64,000 nt of DNA from positions 744,001 through 808,000 of the forward strand of contig JBDWFY010000013.1 in the NCBI GenBank assembly GCA_039976075.1, read 5' to 3'. Origin of the DNA: JBDWFY01 sp039976075. Its GTDB lineage: Bacteria; Pseudomonadota; Alphaproteobacteria; Rhizobiales; Stappiaceae. Made by a program: the position numbers and the translations under genes. Below the pieces are notes generated by a model. The model was not told the origin of the DNA. It did no database searches and saw only the letters and a program-made list of their open reading frames with translations. This document shows positions 52,451 through 62,159 of the stretch, in pieces (position 1 is the stretch's first letter; every line of letters begins with the position of its first letter).

Positions 52451-53629
52451 CTAGTTGATTGGCTTGGATTTTGGCAAACTCGATGCAGGGACCGGTGACG
52501 GCGCTGTGTTGGCCGAAAACTCTGCCGCTTTGGATTCGGCCTCGTTGCCCAACATATTGGTGAAGAAGCCGAGCATCTTCTTGCTGGCCGCTGCTGTTTT
52601 TCCAATGGCACCAGAGGCTTGTGGTTGAACTGAACCGGTTGAAAGCGCAGCATCAACGGCTTCCTGTTGCTGAAGGGCGGCTTTTTGTATCTCCGCCGCC
52701 TCTTTCTCTTGTGCCTTTGCTTTGGCTTCAGCAGCTGCGATCGCCGCCTTTTCCTTCTTGGCGCTCAGTTTTGCCACGCGGCTTTGAAAGTAGATATTGT
52801 CGCGCTTTTGCCGCTCCGACATAGCCGTTTCCAACCCGCGGGGAATTGAATAAGCCGGACAGGCTTCGGTGGGCACAAACTTGTCCGACGGATCATCCGG
52901 TTTGGCGTTGAAAACATAGCGTTTCCCGCAAACGTCAACGGAGGGTGGAATTTTCGTCAGATCGAACTGGTCATAGCCATCTTTAAGCATGTGCCAGAAA
53001 TCGATATGCGGACTGTCGTAATGAGCGACGAGATTTTTAGCGGTCATGCGAAACGGATAGGCATGTACCTGAAAGGCGCGTTGTCCGCCAAGGAAGGCAT
53101 CGCGGCCCATTGCGTAAATATCCTGGATCTGGTCGTCTTCCATTGCGTAGCAGCCACGCGAAGAGCACGCGCCGTGCACCATCAGGTGCGACCCTGTTCT
53201 GCCATGCGCGCGATCAAATGCATTGGGGAAACCCAGGTTAAACGACAAGTGGTAGGATGAGTTCGGGTTCATCTGGGCAGGGCGAATGGTGTAATACCCT
53301 TCCGGTGCTTGACGGTCCCCTTCCTTGAATTTTGGTCCCAGGTTTCCCGACCACTTGCAGATTTCGTAAGTCTCTAAAAGCGCGTACTTGCCGCCCTTGG
53401 TCTGCCGCCAGACTTCAAGCTCGGCTTCTTCCTTGAAGATGCGCACCAGAACCGGAGAGCTTTTGCTCATATTCAGGCTTTGCATCTTGTCGCGTACATC
53501 GTGGGATACCGGTTGCAGATGTTTCGCGCCATAAAGGCTCTCACCCTGACAGGCGGCGAGACTGACTGCGATAAGGCTGGCGCCTGCGAGACGTTTGAGG
53601 CGGTTCATTCGCACAAGTCCGACGAACAT
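52451..53629 (-). CDS. Lipoprotein L,D-transpeptidase (YafK/ErfK-like)
   Basis: 392 residues. The signal ends in a lipobox, VSLAACQG. The catalytic YkuD-like motif HLMVHGACSSRGCYAM has its His near residue 152 and Cys near 160. The enzyme cross-links or trims peptidoglycan peptides or attaches proteins to them. A C-terminal tail of about 130 residues (from roughly residue 260) is rich in Ala, Lys, Glu and Gln (AAIAAAEAKAKAQEKEAAEIQ) and probably forms a coiled coil. The start is 53629 or 53608 (MNRLKRLAG); both allow the lipobox. Confidence 0.9.
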   Translation of the reverse strand: MFVGLVRMNRLKRLAGASLIAVSLAACQGESLYGAKHLQPVSHDVRDKMQSLNMSKSSPVLVRIFKEEAELEVWRQTKGGKYALLETYEICKWSGNLGPKFKEGDRQAPEGYYTIRPAQMNPNSSYHLSFNLGFPNAFDRAHGRTGSHLMVHGACSSRGCYAMEDDQIQDIYAMGRDAFLGGQRAFQVHAYPFRMTAKNLVAHYDSPHIDFWHMLKDGYDQFDLTKIPPSVDVCGKRYVFNAKPDDPSDKFVPTEACPAYSIPRGLETAMSERQKRDNIYFQSRVAKLSAKKEKAAIAAAEAKAKAQEKEAAEIQKAALQQQEAVDAALSTGSVQPQASGAIGKTAAASKKMLGFFTNMLGNEAESKAAEFSANTAPSPVPASSLPKSKPIN

Positions 53630-53934
53630 TTGAGGTTCCCGATTTCAAGCGATAATTCTAGACGCTTCCACTAACACACGAGCAGTATCACGTTGAGGCC
53701 AGAATAAAGTGTTAACCTTGTGGTTTGGTCGATCAACTACCAAGAACCAATCACACATTCACGTGATAACAACGCTCTTACTGCCTAAGGTGCATGCCCG
53801 CAAACTGCAATTCAAATCTGTCAACAAAGAGGCGCGGTCTGAGGGTTAATTCAGCTTTTACTTGGTATGGTTAAGAATTAATTATCAAATTTCCCCAGCC
53901 AGTCAAGTAACGTAGTTAGACAGATCTGTTACAA
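53630..53934. other. Intergenic region, probable L,D-transpeptidase promoter
   Basis: About 305 bases between the stop of accA and the start of the L,D-transpeptidase, both on the minus strand. It is AT-rich, but I see no gene, no clear terminator and no convincing promoter consensus. Confidence 0.4.
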
Positions 53935-54894
53935 CTAATTTTTCAGCGCCCGACCTATGGTCATGAACTTGTCCCGGCGCAGTTGGCGAATTTCGTCACC
54001 TTCTTTATCCCCGAAGGCTTCCAGGAACTTTTCTATCGATTTTCCCGCATCCGCAATTACCTGCTGGGGTTCGCGATGCCCCCCACCAATCGGCTCGGCA
54101 ATGATTTCATCGATCACCTTGAGATCCATGAGATCCTGTGCGGTGATTTTCATATTCGTGGCGGCCTCTTGTGCTTTGGCCGAATCCCGCCACAAAATCG
54201 AAGCAGCACCCTCGGGTGAAATCACGCTGTAAATAGCATGTTCGAACATGGCAACATGGTTGGTTGCTGCAATGGCGATGGCACCGCCCGACATGCCCTC
54301 GCCGATAATAATCGAAATGTTTGGAACACGAAGTCCCAGACTGACATCGGTCGAGTGGGCAATTGCCTGTGCTTGACCACGCTCCTCAGCGCCCACGCCG
54401 GGGTAAGCACCAGCGGTATCAACGAATGAAATGACCGGTATTTTAAAGTTATCAGCCAATTCCATAATGCGCGCCGACTTGCGATAGCCTTCGGGACGGG
54501 CCATGCCGAAATTATGCTTGAGACGAGACTCCGTATCGGACCCTTTTTCCTGACCCAGAACAGCCACCGACTGCCCGTTAAAACGCCCAAAACCCGCAAT
54601 GATGGCCAAATCATTGCCAAAAGAGCGATCGCCTGCCATAGGCGTAAAATCGTCGATCAGACCATTGATATATTCGAGGGCATGAGGACGGTCCGGATGC
54701 CGCGCAACCAAGGTTTTCTGCCAGGGCGTCAGTTTGCCGTAGATCTCCGACAGGGCCAGAGCCGCTTTGCCTTCGAGCTTGTCGATCTCATCGGCAACAT
54801 CAACCGCTTCGCCATTTTCAGCGAGGGACCGTAATTCCTGAACCTTGCCTTCCAGGTCGGCTACCGACTTTTCAAATTCAAGATAACTGCGCAT
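53935..54894 (-). CDS. accA: Acetyl-CoA carboxylase carboxyltransferase subunit alpha
   Basis: 319 residues from the ATG at 54894, which gives the usual N-terminus MRSYLEFEKSVADLEGKVQE; an ATG at 54909 is also open. PVISFVDTAGAYPGVGAEERGQAQAIA, IGEGMSGGAIAIAATNHVAMFEHAIYSVISPEGAASILW and the C-terminal IIAEPIGGGHREPQ are diagnostic. With AccD it transfers the carboxyl group from biotin to acetyl-CoA in the first step of fatty-acid synthesis. Confidence 0.97.
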   Translation of the reverse strand: MRSYLEFEKSVADLEGKVQELRSLAENGEAVDVADEIDKLEGKAALALSEIYGKLTPWQKTLVARHPDRPHALEYINGLIDDFTPMAGDRSFGNDLAIIAGFGRFNGQSVAVLGQEKGSDTESRLKHNFGMARPEGYRKSARIMELADNFKIPVISFVDTAGAYPGVGAEERGQAQAIAHSTDVSLGLRVPNISIIIGEGMSGGAIAIAATNHVAMFEHAIYSVISPEGAASILWRDSAKAQEAATNMKITAQDLMDLKVIDEIIAEPIGGGHREPQQVIADAGKSIEKFLEAFGDKEGDEIRQLRRDKFMTIGRALKN

Positions 54895-55132
54895 CTTCCG
54901 TCCATTCATCCGACTATCGGAGCGTCGAAAATTTCATCCTGACAAGCGGTCTACCGGCTGATTGTCCATTTGTCGATGTCATATCACCCGCTTCGAGTAT
55001 CGGCAGCGGTAATCATCTCTCATATGTAGGTGGAAGGAGTGGTTCAGCCAAGCATCAACTTTGCCTGTAGATGCAAATCTTTGAGCCAAACACAGGTGCA
55101 GGGGATTTGGAGTGTCTATTGGGGTCGCTGCG

Positions 55133-55978
55133 TTACTTTGCCGCTTGCACTCGGGAGGGGGCTGCGGACATGTTAATTTTACGGGCCAAAACGATCAGTT
55201 TGCCTGCAGCGGTTCGCATGGAAGCTCTGTATGGAAACAGCACCCGGGTGCCGGCAAGAGGGGCGAGCCAGATTTCCATATCGGTATTTGCTGCCATATA
55301 CTGAACCGACTTCTTAGCAGGTCTGTGACCAGCAACGGGAACCCAGCGCGCCGAGCAAATGATAACATCTCCATCATAGCCAAAGCCGCGCACTTTTTTG
55401 CGTCTTTTGTAACTCAACTGAATATCGTAGCGGGTCCAGCCGTCGAAAATCGGAATGCGCCGGTCGCAAGCCTGAGGACCAAATGATGCGCTGCTATTCT
55501 CCAGCGGCATCAAGATCGCACTGACCGGGTCGACGATGTCGCTATGGTGTTTGGCTGTGACGGCGATACGATCCTTGAAAGGGCGCAATTTTGGCGCGAC
55601 GTTGAGAGTCTTGAGGCGACCTTCGCCAACCTTCATCTTAACGTAGCTGCGTTTATTGTCGGATGATGAATTCATATTGTATCGGGAAGGAAGAACTGTT
55701 TTCCCGTTCAGGTATCCGGAAGCTTTTGCTGTTCCCTTGCCGGCAGTCACCAGCGTGCCAACGCCCGCAGGCTGGGTCGATATTGTTGCCGAATAACGGT
55801 TTTCATTGACGACGAGCGAAAGGGAGGCGCGTGCAAAGCCAAATCCCGCAATCGAGACATCATAAAGAGCCCCTATGCTGCCGTTTTCCGCCTTGAGAGA
55901 TGTTGGGACAAGGATTGCGCTTCCAACTGCGGCCATAATGCCAACAATGCGCGTTACACAGCCTATACTAAACAACAC
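55133..55978 (-). CDS. DUF3108-domain secreted protein
   Basis: 281 residues from a GTG at 55978, which has GGGGGAG four bases upstream; a longer frame to 56059 is less likely. The hydrophobic start ends at LVPTSLKAENG. IGALYDVSIAGFGFARASL, SSDNKRSYVKM, VDPVSAILMPL, CDRRIPIFDGWTRYDIQLSY and CSARWVPVAGHRP are the DUF3108 pattern of a beta-rich periplasmic protein. It sits beside rpmB on the opposite strand, the usual order in Rhizobiales. Its function is unknown; a lipid-binding barrel has been suggested for related proteins. Confidence 0.85.
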   Translation of the reverse strand: MLFSIGCVTRIVGIMAAVGSAILVPTSLKAENGSIGALYDVSIAGFGFARASLSLVVNENRYSATISTQPAGVGTLVTAGKGTAKASGYLNGKTVLPSRYNMNSSSDNKRSYVKMKVGEGRLKTLNVAPKLRPFKDRIAVTAKHHSDIVDPVSAILMPLENSSASFGPQACDRRIPIFDGWTRYDIQLSYKRRKKVRGFGYDGDVIICSARWVPVAGHRPAKKSVQYMAANTDMEIWLAPLAGTRVLFPYRASMRTAAGKLIVLARKINMSAAPSRVQAAK

Positions 55979-56385
55979 AACACTCCCCCATGCGGACCAA
56001 CAACGGTGCCCGCCATACTGATACGCCACGTTCGAGAATTCGCCGCCCCCGAAGCGCAAAAAAAGCCCTTCGCTCTGATCAAAGCAGCCAAAACCTCACC
56101 TTGCACCCATCCTGCAGTCAGGGTGTCCGTCGAATGTGCCGATTGTTTGGCTTTATAGTAACTGTCTGGTTAATGAAGAGGCAAAAATATGTCAGAGTGT
56201 GATTTCCTGTTGATCCGAGCGCGAACTTCAACACGTTCTGGAATGCAAGGGGCAATTTGATCGCTTGAATTCAATCCGGTCTTGACGCTGGCTGGCCACA
56301 TCTTTATAGGAAGGCAACTTTCCGAAATAAACCGGACTGAATTTGCCGAACCCTCGCGCGTTCGGCCAGAAAAAAGGTGTTACCA
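55979..56385. other. Divergent promoter region of rpmB and the DUF3108 gene
   Basis: No gene is supported in this stretch. It holds the leader of rpmB, including AAGG before 56386, and the GTG start region of the DUF3108 gene. I found no hairpin that would clearly be a ribosomal-protein leader. Confidence 0.4.
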
Positions 56386-56676
56386 ATGGCTCGGCGGTGC
56401 GAACTCTCCGGCAAGGCCGTCATGACTGGCAACAATGTCAGCCACGCGAATAACAAATCGCGCAGACGTTTTCTTCCGAATTTGTGCAATGTGTCTCTAT
56501 TGAGCGATGCAATGGGCGAAAAAGTTTCTCTGCGGATCAGCGCACATGCGCTTCGTACCGTAGAACATCGTGGTGGACTGGACGCATTCCTTCTCAAAGC
56601 CAAGGACAGTGAGCTGTCTGATAAAGCTGTGAAGTTGAAGCGTCAGTTGAAACTGAAACTTGCAGAAGCCTCCTGA
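56386..56676 (+). CDS. rpmB: 50S ribosomal protein L28
   Basis: 96 residues. MARRCELSGKAVMTGNNVSH, NKSRRRFLPNLCNVSLLSD and RISAHALRTVEHRGGLDAFL match L28 exactly in layout and length. The ATG at 56386 is better than an upstream start at 56377 because the family begins MARRCEL/MSRRCEL. It is a large-subunit ribosomal protein. The VUT-family transporter follows after 37 bases. Confidence 0.97.
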   Translation: MARRCELSGKAVMTGNNVSHANNKSRRRFLPNLCNVSLLSDAMGEKVSLRISAHALRTVEHRGGLDAFLLKAKDSELSDKAVKLKRQLKLKLAEAS

Positions 56677-56713
56677 ATACAGGTCGTATTCGGCGCATAA
56701 CTAGGTTTTCATT

Positions 56714-57361
56714 ATGAAATCGGCTGGTATATCGCTATCGTCGACAATGCTTGGCATTGCGGCGATGGCTTTCGTCGTGCTTGCGTCCAATATTCTGGTG
56801 CAGTACCCGGTTCATGCTCAGATCGGCATCGTTCAGCTGGCTGATTTGTTGACGTGGGGTGCTTTCACCTATCCTGCTGCGTTTCTCGTCACGGACCTGA
56901 CAAACCGCCGATTTGGACCTGCAGCGGCCCGTCGGGTGGTGATGGCCGGTTTCGTCGTTGCGGTCGTTCTGTCTGTTCTCCTGGCCACGCCACGGATCGC
57001 AATCGCATCGGGAAGCGCCTTTCTGGTTGCGCAGCTGCTTGATGTGACAATTTTCGACGCGCTGCGGCGTCAAACCTGGTGGAAAGCGCCATTTATATCG
57101 TCCCTGATCGGTTCTACGATCGACACTGTCTTGTTCTTTACTCTGGCGTTTTCGGCGACGTGGGCGGTTCTAGGGGGCCATGATGCCTTTGCCGTTGAAG
57201 GCGCACCGTTGTTTGGTGTGTTCTCTGCCGAATATCCACGCTGGGTCTCCTGGGCCTTGGGTGATTTCTGCGTCAAGATGCTGGTTGCGACTGGCTTGTT
57301 GATCCCTTACCGGATCGTCGTTGCCTTCATCCGTCCCTGGCAGGATGCGCGCGCGGTTTAA
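56714..57361 (+). CDS. VUT-family queuosine-precursor transporter (YhhQ-like)
   Basis: 215 residues with about six membrane segments. ILVQYPVHAQIG, LLTWGAFTYPAAFLVTDLTN and RRFGPAAARRVV are typical of this family, which imports queuosine precursors (preQ0/preQ1 or queuine-like). SSLIGSTIDTVLFFTLAFSA continues the pattern. Its last 30 bases overlap the end of the convergent phytase-esterase gene. Confidence 0.92.
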   Translation: MKSAGISLSSTMLGIAAMAFVVLASNILVQYPVHAQIGIVQLADLLTWGAFTYPAAFLVTDLTNRRFGPAAARRVVMAGFVVAVVLSVLLATPRIAIASGSAFLVAQLLDVTIFDALRRQTWWKAPFISSLIGSTIDTVLFFTLAFSATWAVLGGHDAFAVEGAPLFGVFSAEYPRWVSWALGDFCVKMLVATGLLIPYRIVVAFIRPWQDARAV

Positions 57362-58433
57362 CCGACTCGGGATCAGCCGCCTTGCGCACGATGTCACCTT
57401 TCAATTTGAAGCGAAGAATGAGCGTGCGCTGAAGAATCGAATGGTTGTTGTCCGATACCAGCGTTAAAATCGTTTCACCCTGAGGGGACAAATGGTTGGC
57501 AAGTCCCTCCATATTGTCAATGTGGTATCCCAGATCTGCTTCAATGATGGCAGGTCCATCAAGAATAGCCCCGGGACGAATTGTCGACGCTGGAACTCGA
57601 CGAATGCGCATGCCAATCCCGTCACTGATATTGAATCGCCTTTCCAGCAAAAGCAGATCCCCGTCAGGCAGGAACGACGCATCGGTGACATCATAATTGT
57701 CCCGCCGCTTGACTTTAAGCAACCCGGGGAGAGGCCCTCCAATCAGCCAGCCATTCATGTTGCTGACACGGTTTTTGCTGCGCTCCGTCAGAGCAATTAT
57801 TGCCCCGGCGATCGGGCTCCCCGGAGGTGCGACAGACAGGCCTTCAATACCTTTGTTAAATCGAATTTGCCTATCCGGAATTCCTGTCCTGATATTTTTT
57901 GCCGGGGTTTGGGCAGCTCGGGCCGGTGGTGCCGGCCAGGCGTCAAGACGGGTATCACCTTCAAAAGCGACCAAGTACTCCAGTTGCCCATCTACGAACC
58001 GTTGAGCAAGGGCTTCAGCATCCGATGAGTTTTTACCCAGCAGAGGAGCGCCTTGATGATCCAGAATGGGTGCAAATTCCGCTCTGATCGGTGCGTCACC
58101 CGATTGTTCTCTTCCAGTGGGAACTTCCCAGGTGAACCAGAAACCCGTGTCGCTGACTGCGAGAATAGTTTGACCATTGTCCAGGCTCAATAGTCCCGAG
58201 AGAGCGCCGAAGTCCGGGTTAATCGAAGTGAGTTCTGCGCCGCCGAGATATTCAAGTTCCCCAAAAACGGTCTGATCACGATGCCCGATCCTGAAGTGGG
58301 GCAACGATTGCTGTCTGATTTCAAACGGTATCAGGCCAGTTGGAGCCGCTGGTACTTTGGCCGCCTTTATCGATGCGGGTGTCGATAAAGCCAGTGCTAC
58401 TGCAAGGGTAAAACAGGAGCGGCGCAAATTCAT
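57327..58433 (-). CDS. Phytase-like-domain esterase family protein (PF13449-type)
   Basis: 368 residues with a signal peptide MNLRRSCFTLAVALALST. FGALSGLLSLDNGQTILAVSDTG, DAEALAQRFVDGQLEYLVAFEG, GIEGLSVAPPGSP and IEADLGYHIDNMEGLANHL are the six-bladed phytase-like esterase pattern. It is a periplasmic protein of uncertain activity. Its ATG overlaps the cobT stop by four bases (ATGA), so it follows cobT in the same transcript, a common order in Rhizobiales. Confidence 0.87.
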   Translation of the reverse strand: MNLRRSCFTLAVALALSTPASIKAAKVPAAPTGLIPFEIRQQSLPHFRIGHRDQTVFGELEYLGGAELTSINPDFGALSGLLSLDNGQTILAVSDTGFWFTWEVPTGREQSGDAPIRAEFAPILDHQGAPLLGKNSSDAEALAQRFVDGQLEYLVAFEGDTRLDAWPAPPARAAQTPAKNIRTGIPDRQIRFNKGIEGLSVAPPGSPIAGAIIALTERSKNRVSNMNGWLIGGPLPGLLKVKRRDNYDVTDASFLPDGDLLLLERRFNISDGIGMRIRRVPASTIRPGAILDGPAIIEADLGYHIDNMEGLANHLSPQGETILTLVSDNNHSILQRTLILRFKLKGDIVRKAADPESVKPRAHPARDG

Positions 58434-60316
58434 GCACGCCGCCGTCGCCGCCGAGCGGTCGGACGTGCTGTTTGATCTTCAAACAGGCTGGCCAGTTGTT
58501 CGGTCAAAACACCTGCCAGTTCTTCCGCATCGACGATCGTCACGGCCCGCTTGTAGTAACGGGTAACATCGTGCCCTATACCAATTGCGATCAACTCGAC
58601 CGACGAGCGCGTTTCGATATCCTTGATGATATGTCGAAGATGTTTTTCCAGATAGTTGCCCGGGTTGACTGACAGTGTGCAGTCATCGACAGGTGCACCA
58701 TCCGATATCACCATCATGATGCGCCGCGTTTCGGGTCGGGCCAAAAGCCGATTATGGGCCCAATCAAGCGCTTCGCCGTCAATATTTTCCTTGAGCAGCC
58801 CTTCCCGCATCATGAGGCCGAGATTACGTCTTGCACGCCGCCATGGCGCGTCGGCTGATTTGTAGATGATATGCCGGAGGTCATTGAGCCGTCCAGGGCT
58901 TTGAGGCTTGCCCGCCTGAAGCCACGATTCCCGCGCTTGTCCACCTTTCCACGCACGTGTGGTGAATCCCAAAATTTCGACTTTGACACCACAGCGCTCC
59001 AATGTCCGGGCGAGAATGTCAGCGGTCACGGCCGCCACGGTGATCGGACGGCCTCTCATCGATCCGGAGTTGTCCAGAAGCAGGGTGACGACTGTATCGC
59101 GGAAATTGATGTCTTGCTCTTGCTTGAATGCCAGTGGCTGCATCGGATCCGTAACGACCCTTGTAAGACGTGCTGTGTCGAGCAGCCCTTCTTCCATATC
59201 GAAGTCCCACGACCGGTTCTGCTGAGCCATGAGGCGGCGCTGAAGCCGATTGGCCAGTCGCGATACAGCGCTTTGCAAATTGGTAAGCTGTTTGTCCAGA
59301 AATCCTCGCAGACGGTCGAGTTCAGCGGTGTCGCACAGGTCCTCTGCGCGCACAACTTCGTCAAACTTCTCCGTGAAAACATGATAATCGGACGCCGGCG
59401 GTCGGTTGGAAAACGGATAGTCCTGTGGCGGGGCATCCGCCATGTCTTCCATATCCATGTCCGCCAACTCGTCGCTGAACTCCTCAGCGGCGGCGTCGCT
59501 CATTTCGCTCTCGCCGGCTTCCTGCTCCTCGCCGGACATATCCTGTTCCTGAGGGCCCTGTTGATCCTCACTTGAGGCGTCCTGTTCTTCATTGCTTGTA
59601 TCGGACTGGTCGTCTTGGCTGTCTTCATTGTTCTGGTCGTCGTCGTCCGACTGTTCGTCACCGAGCTCTTCAGCCATTTCCAGTGAAACAAGCATATGCC
59701 GAACGATATTGGCAAAGTCTGCCTGACTATCCAGGGCATTCTCAAGTTTTTCGAGATCTTCAGACGTTTTGTTTTCAATGAGAAGGCGCCATTGATCCAC
59801 AATACGACTGGCTGCCGCGGGTGGTTTTTCGCCTGTCAGCTTCTCTCTCACCAGCAACGCGAGGGCATCTTCTATCGGCGCTTCTTCGGGAGAGCTGATC
59901 GATTGATAGTTTGGCTTGCTGTAACGATCTTCCAGCATTGCGCCGATATTGGAGCAGACACCGGCCATTCGCATCGAGCCAAGTGATTCGCAACGTGCTT
60001 GTTCAATGGCCTCAAACACATTTCTTGCCAGATCACCCGAAGGCATCATTTTCCGGTGGATGGCGGCATCATGACAGGCTCGGCGCAACGCAATTGAATC
60101 GCCTTGCCCACGCGTGACAGCAAGATCTTTGGCACTCATGCGTCGCGGTGGCTCGGTCAGACGTGCCCGTTCGCCCGACAATCCCGGTCTGTCAGTTGAA
60201 AAAACCACTTCCAGTTCAGGATCGCGCGAAATTGCGCGCATGGTGGTTGTTACCGCCTGTTTTACCGGCTCAGTTGAAGACTGATTGTTCTTTGATCCAT
60301 CAAATTGCGAGGCCAT
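58430..60316 (-). CDS. cobT: Cobaltochelatase subunit CobT
   Basis: 628 residues from the ATG at 60316 with AGGAA upstream; an upstream TTG at 60337 is weaker. The N-terminal AMISR-like AISRDPELEVVFSTDRPGL and the central Asp/Glu/Gln-rich linker (about 220-310) lead to a C-terminal von Willebrand domain with the MIDAS motif LLLDNSGSMRG and MVISDGAPVDD. With CobS and CobN it inserts cobalt into hydrogenobyrinic acid a,c-diamide in aerobic cobalamin synthesis. CobN is not in the window. Confidence 0.96.
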   Translation of the reverse strand: MASQFDGSKNNQSSTEPVKQAVTTTMRAISRDPELEVVFSTDRPGLSGERARLTEPPRRMSAKDLAVTRGQGDSIALRRACHDAAIHRKMMPSGDLARNVFEAIEQARCESLGSMRMAGVCSNIGAMLEDRYSKPNYQSISSPEEAPIEDALALLVREKLTGEKPPAAASRIVDQWRLLIENKTSEDLEKLENALDSQADFANIVRHMLVSLEMAEELGDEQSDDDDQNNEDSQDDQSDTSNEEQDASSEDQQGPQEQDMSGEEQEAGESEMSDAAAEEFSDELADMDMEDMADAPPQDYPFSNRPPASDYHVFTEKFDEVVRAEDLCDTAELDRLRGFLDKQLTNLQSAVSRLANRLQRRLMAQQNRSWDFDMEEGLLDTARLTRVVTDPMQPLAFKQEQDINFRDTVVTLLLDNSGSMRGRPITVAAVTADILARTLERCGVKVEILGFTTRAWKGGQARESWLQAGKPQSPGRLNDLRHIIYKSADAPWRRARRNLGLMMREGLLKENIDGEALDWAHNRLLARPETRRIMMVISDGAPVDDCTLSVNPGNYLEKHLRHIIKDIETRSSVELIAIGIGHDVTRYYKRAVTIVDAEELAGVLTEQLASLFEDQTARPTARRRRRRA

Positions 60317-60341
60317 AGGTTCCTGCTTTCCTGCCAATGCC

Positions 60342-61328
60342 TCATGTCACAACGGAATTTGCAACTGACTCACGCAGTTCTTCGCCGAAACAGCGCTGAT
60401 AAAATTCAGACACCACGGCGCGTTCCATCTCATCGCACTTATTTAGGAATGTCAGTCGGAATGCAAAGCCGATATCACCAAAGATTTCTGCATTCTCCGC
60501 CCAAGTGATAACGGTTCGGGGGCTCATGACCGTCGATAGATCTCCATTCATGAAGGCATTTCGGGTCATGTCAGCAACGCGGACCATCTTGGAGATCTGC
60601 TCTTTCCCTTCAGCTGTCCGATAGTTCTTGTTCTTTGCAAGGACTATGTCCGCTTCATTGTCATGGGGCAGATAGTTAAGGGTTGTCACAATCGACCAAC
60701 GGTCCATCTGGCCCTGGTTGATCTGCTGGGTCCCGTGATAAAGCCCGGATGTATCACCCAGACCAACCGTGTTTGTGGTCGCAAACAAACGGAAGGCAGG
60801 GTGGGGTCGGATGACCCGGTTCTGGTCGAGCAGCGTCAATTTTCCGGAAACTTCCAGCACGCGTTGGATGACAAACATGACATCAGGCCGGCCGGCATCA
60901 TATTCATCAAAAACAAGTGCAATGTTGTTTTGCAATGCCCAGGGCAGAATGCCGTCTCTGAACTCCGTAATCTGGGCGCCATCGCGAACAACAATCGCGT
61001 CTTTGCCCACCAAATCGATCCTGCTGATGTGGCTATCCAGATTAACCCGCACGCACGGCCAATTCAGGCTTGCGGCCACTTGTTCAATATGTGTCGATTT
61101 ACCCGTTCCGTGATACCCCGAAACCATGACGCGGCGATTGTGCGAAAAACCGGCAAGTATTGCCAATGTTGTGTCGGCATCAAAAAGATAGTCCGGATCA
61201 CGGTCGGGTACATGGGCTGACTTTTCCGAATAAGCTGGCACCTGCAAATCGGAATCGATACCAAAAGCCTCGCGGACAGAAACCTGCGTGTCCGGCACGT
61301 TGGCGGAATTTTCATTTACTTCAGTCAT
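60342..61328 (-). CDS. cobS: Cobaltochelatase subunit CobS
   Basis: 328 residues. AAA+ protein with Walker A GYHGTGKST near 71-79, NLDSHISRIDLVGKD, and Walker B ALVFDEYDAGRPDVMF near 137-150. The later RLFATTNTVGLGDTSGLYHG is the sensor-1 region. It is the ATPase of the aerobic cobaltochelatase and acts with CobT. The gene lies upstream of cobT with 25 bases between them, giving a cobS-cobT order. Confidence 0.97.
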   Translation of the reverse strand: MTEVNENSANVPDTQVSVREAFGIDSDLQVPAYSEKSAHVPDRDPDYLFDADTTLAILAGFSHNRRVMVSGYHGTGKSTHIEQVAASLNWPCVRVNLDSHISRIDLVGKDAIVVRDGAQITEFRDGILPWALQNNIALVFDEYDAGRPDVMFVIQRVLEVSGKLTLLDQNRVIRPHPAFRLFATTNTVGLGDTSGLYHGTQQINQGQMDRWSIVTTLNYLPHDNEADIVLAKNKNYRTAEGKEQISKMVRVADMTRNAFMNGDLSTVMSPRTVITWAENAEIFGDIGFAFRLTFLNKCDEMERAVVSEFYQRCFGEELRESVANSVVT

Positions 61329-61397
61329 CGGTCCTCCGCCGTCCTGTTCAACAATCAGGAGTCAGGGCATTGTTATTGCAAAGCTGGAATGGTGGGT

Positions 61398-62012
61398 TCA
61401 GCAAAAACCCGCTTTTTTCAGCACATTGTAGGCTTGAATGATCTGCCGAAGGCGATCCTCAAGAGAACTGTCGCCACCATTTGCATCAGGATGGTGTTTC
61501 TTTACAAGTTCTTTGTAGCGCGCTTTTATTTCAGGCGCATCAGCACTGTAGTTGAGGTTCAGTGTTTCAAAGGCATGTTTTTGAGCTGTCACAAGGTGCC
61601 GCCGCTGACGGGAAGCCGCGGTATTTTTCTGCGGCTCATCTTCGTCAAGAAGCTCAAACGGATCGTTGGCTTCCTTGGACCATTCACCGGGACGTCTGCC
61701 CTGGGATTCCATTGTCGATTTGTTGACACCCATTTTCCAGGTCGGCCGGTGACCGGTCAGCGCATCCTTCTGATAGGATCGCAGTTGGGTATCGTCCATG
61801 CCCTGAAAATAATTGTAGGACTTGTTGTACTCGCGCACGTGATTAACGCAGAATCGAAAAAACTGCCCCTCACGTCCCCGACCCTTGGGTGCTTTATGTG
61901 ACCCGGGGTTTGGGCAACCTTCCCATTCGCAATCGGGGTGCTTTTCCCGTTTGGCCTTGTCTTTACTTGGCTTGACGCGAATGGAGTCGAATATGTTCGA
62001 TTTGTTTGTCAT
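61398..62012 (-). CDS. DnaJ-domain protein
   Basis: 204 residues. The N-terminal part has CEWEGCPNPGSHKAPKGRGR and FFRFCVNHVREYNKSYNYF, a cysteine-containing segment seen in Rhizobiales homologues. The J domain is at the C-terminus (TLNLNYSADAPEIKARYKEL, KKHHPDANGGD), with the HPD motif. It would stimulate the ATPase of a DnaK protein. Its position before cobS is conserved; no link to cobalamin synthesis is known. Confidence 0.9.
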   Translation of the reverse strand: MTNKSNIFDSIRVKPSKDKAKREKHPDCEWEGCPNPGSHKAPKGRGREGQFFRFCVNHVREYNKSYNYFQGMDDTQLRSYQKDALTGHRPTWKMGVNKSTMESQGRRPGEWSKEANDPFELLDEDEPQKNTAASRQRRHLVTAQKHAFETLNLNYSADAPEIKARYKELVKKHHPDANGGDSSLEDRLRQIIQAYNVLKKAGFC

Positions 62013-62159
62013 TCACACATGCTTGCGATAACGGAGGATGATCAAGCTATCTGGATAAATCCGATAAGCGCACATAAATAGAGCCACGGATGGGGGGAGC
62101 GCAAGTCTTGACAAGCGTTCAATTGCAATTCCTGCTGACCGTGACATGAGGAGCAAGGG

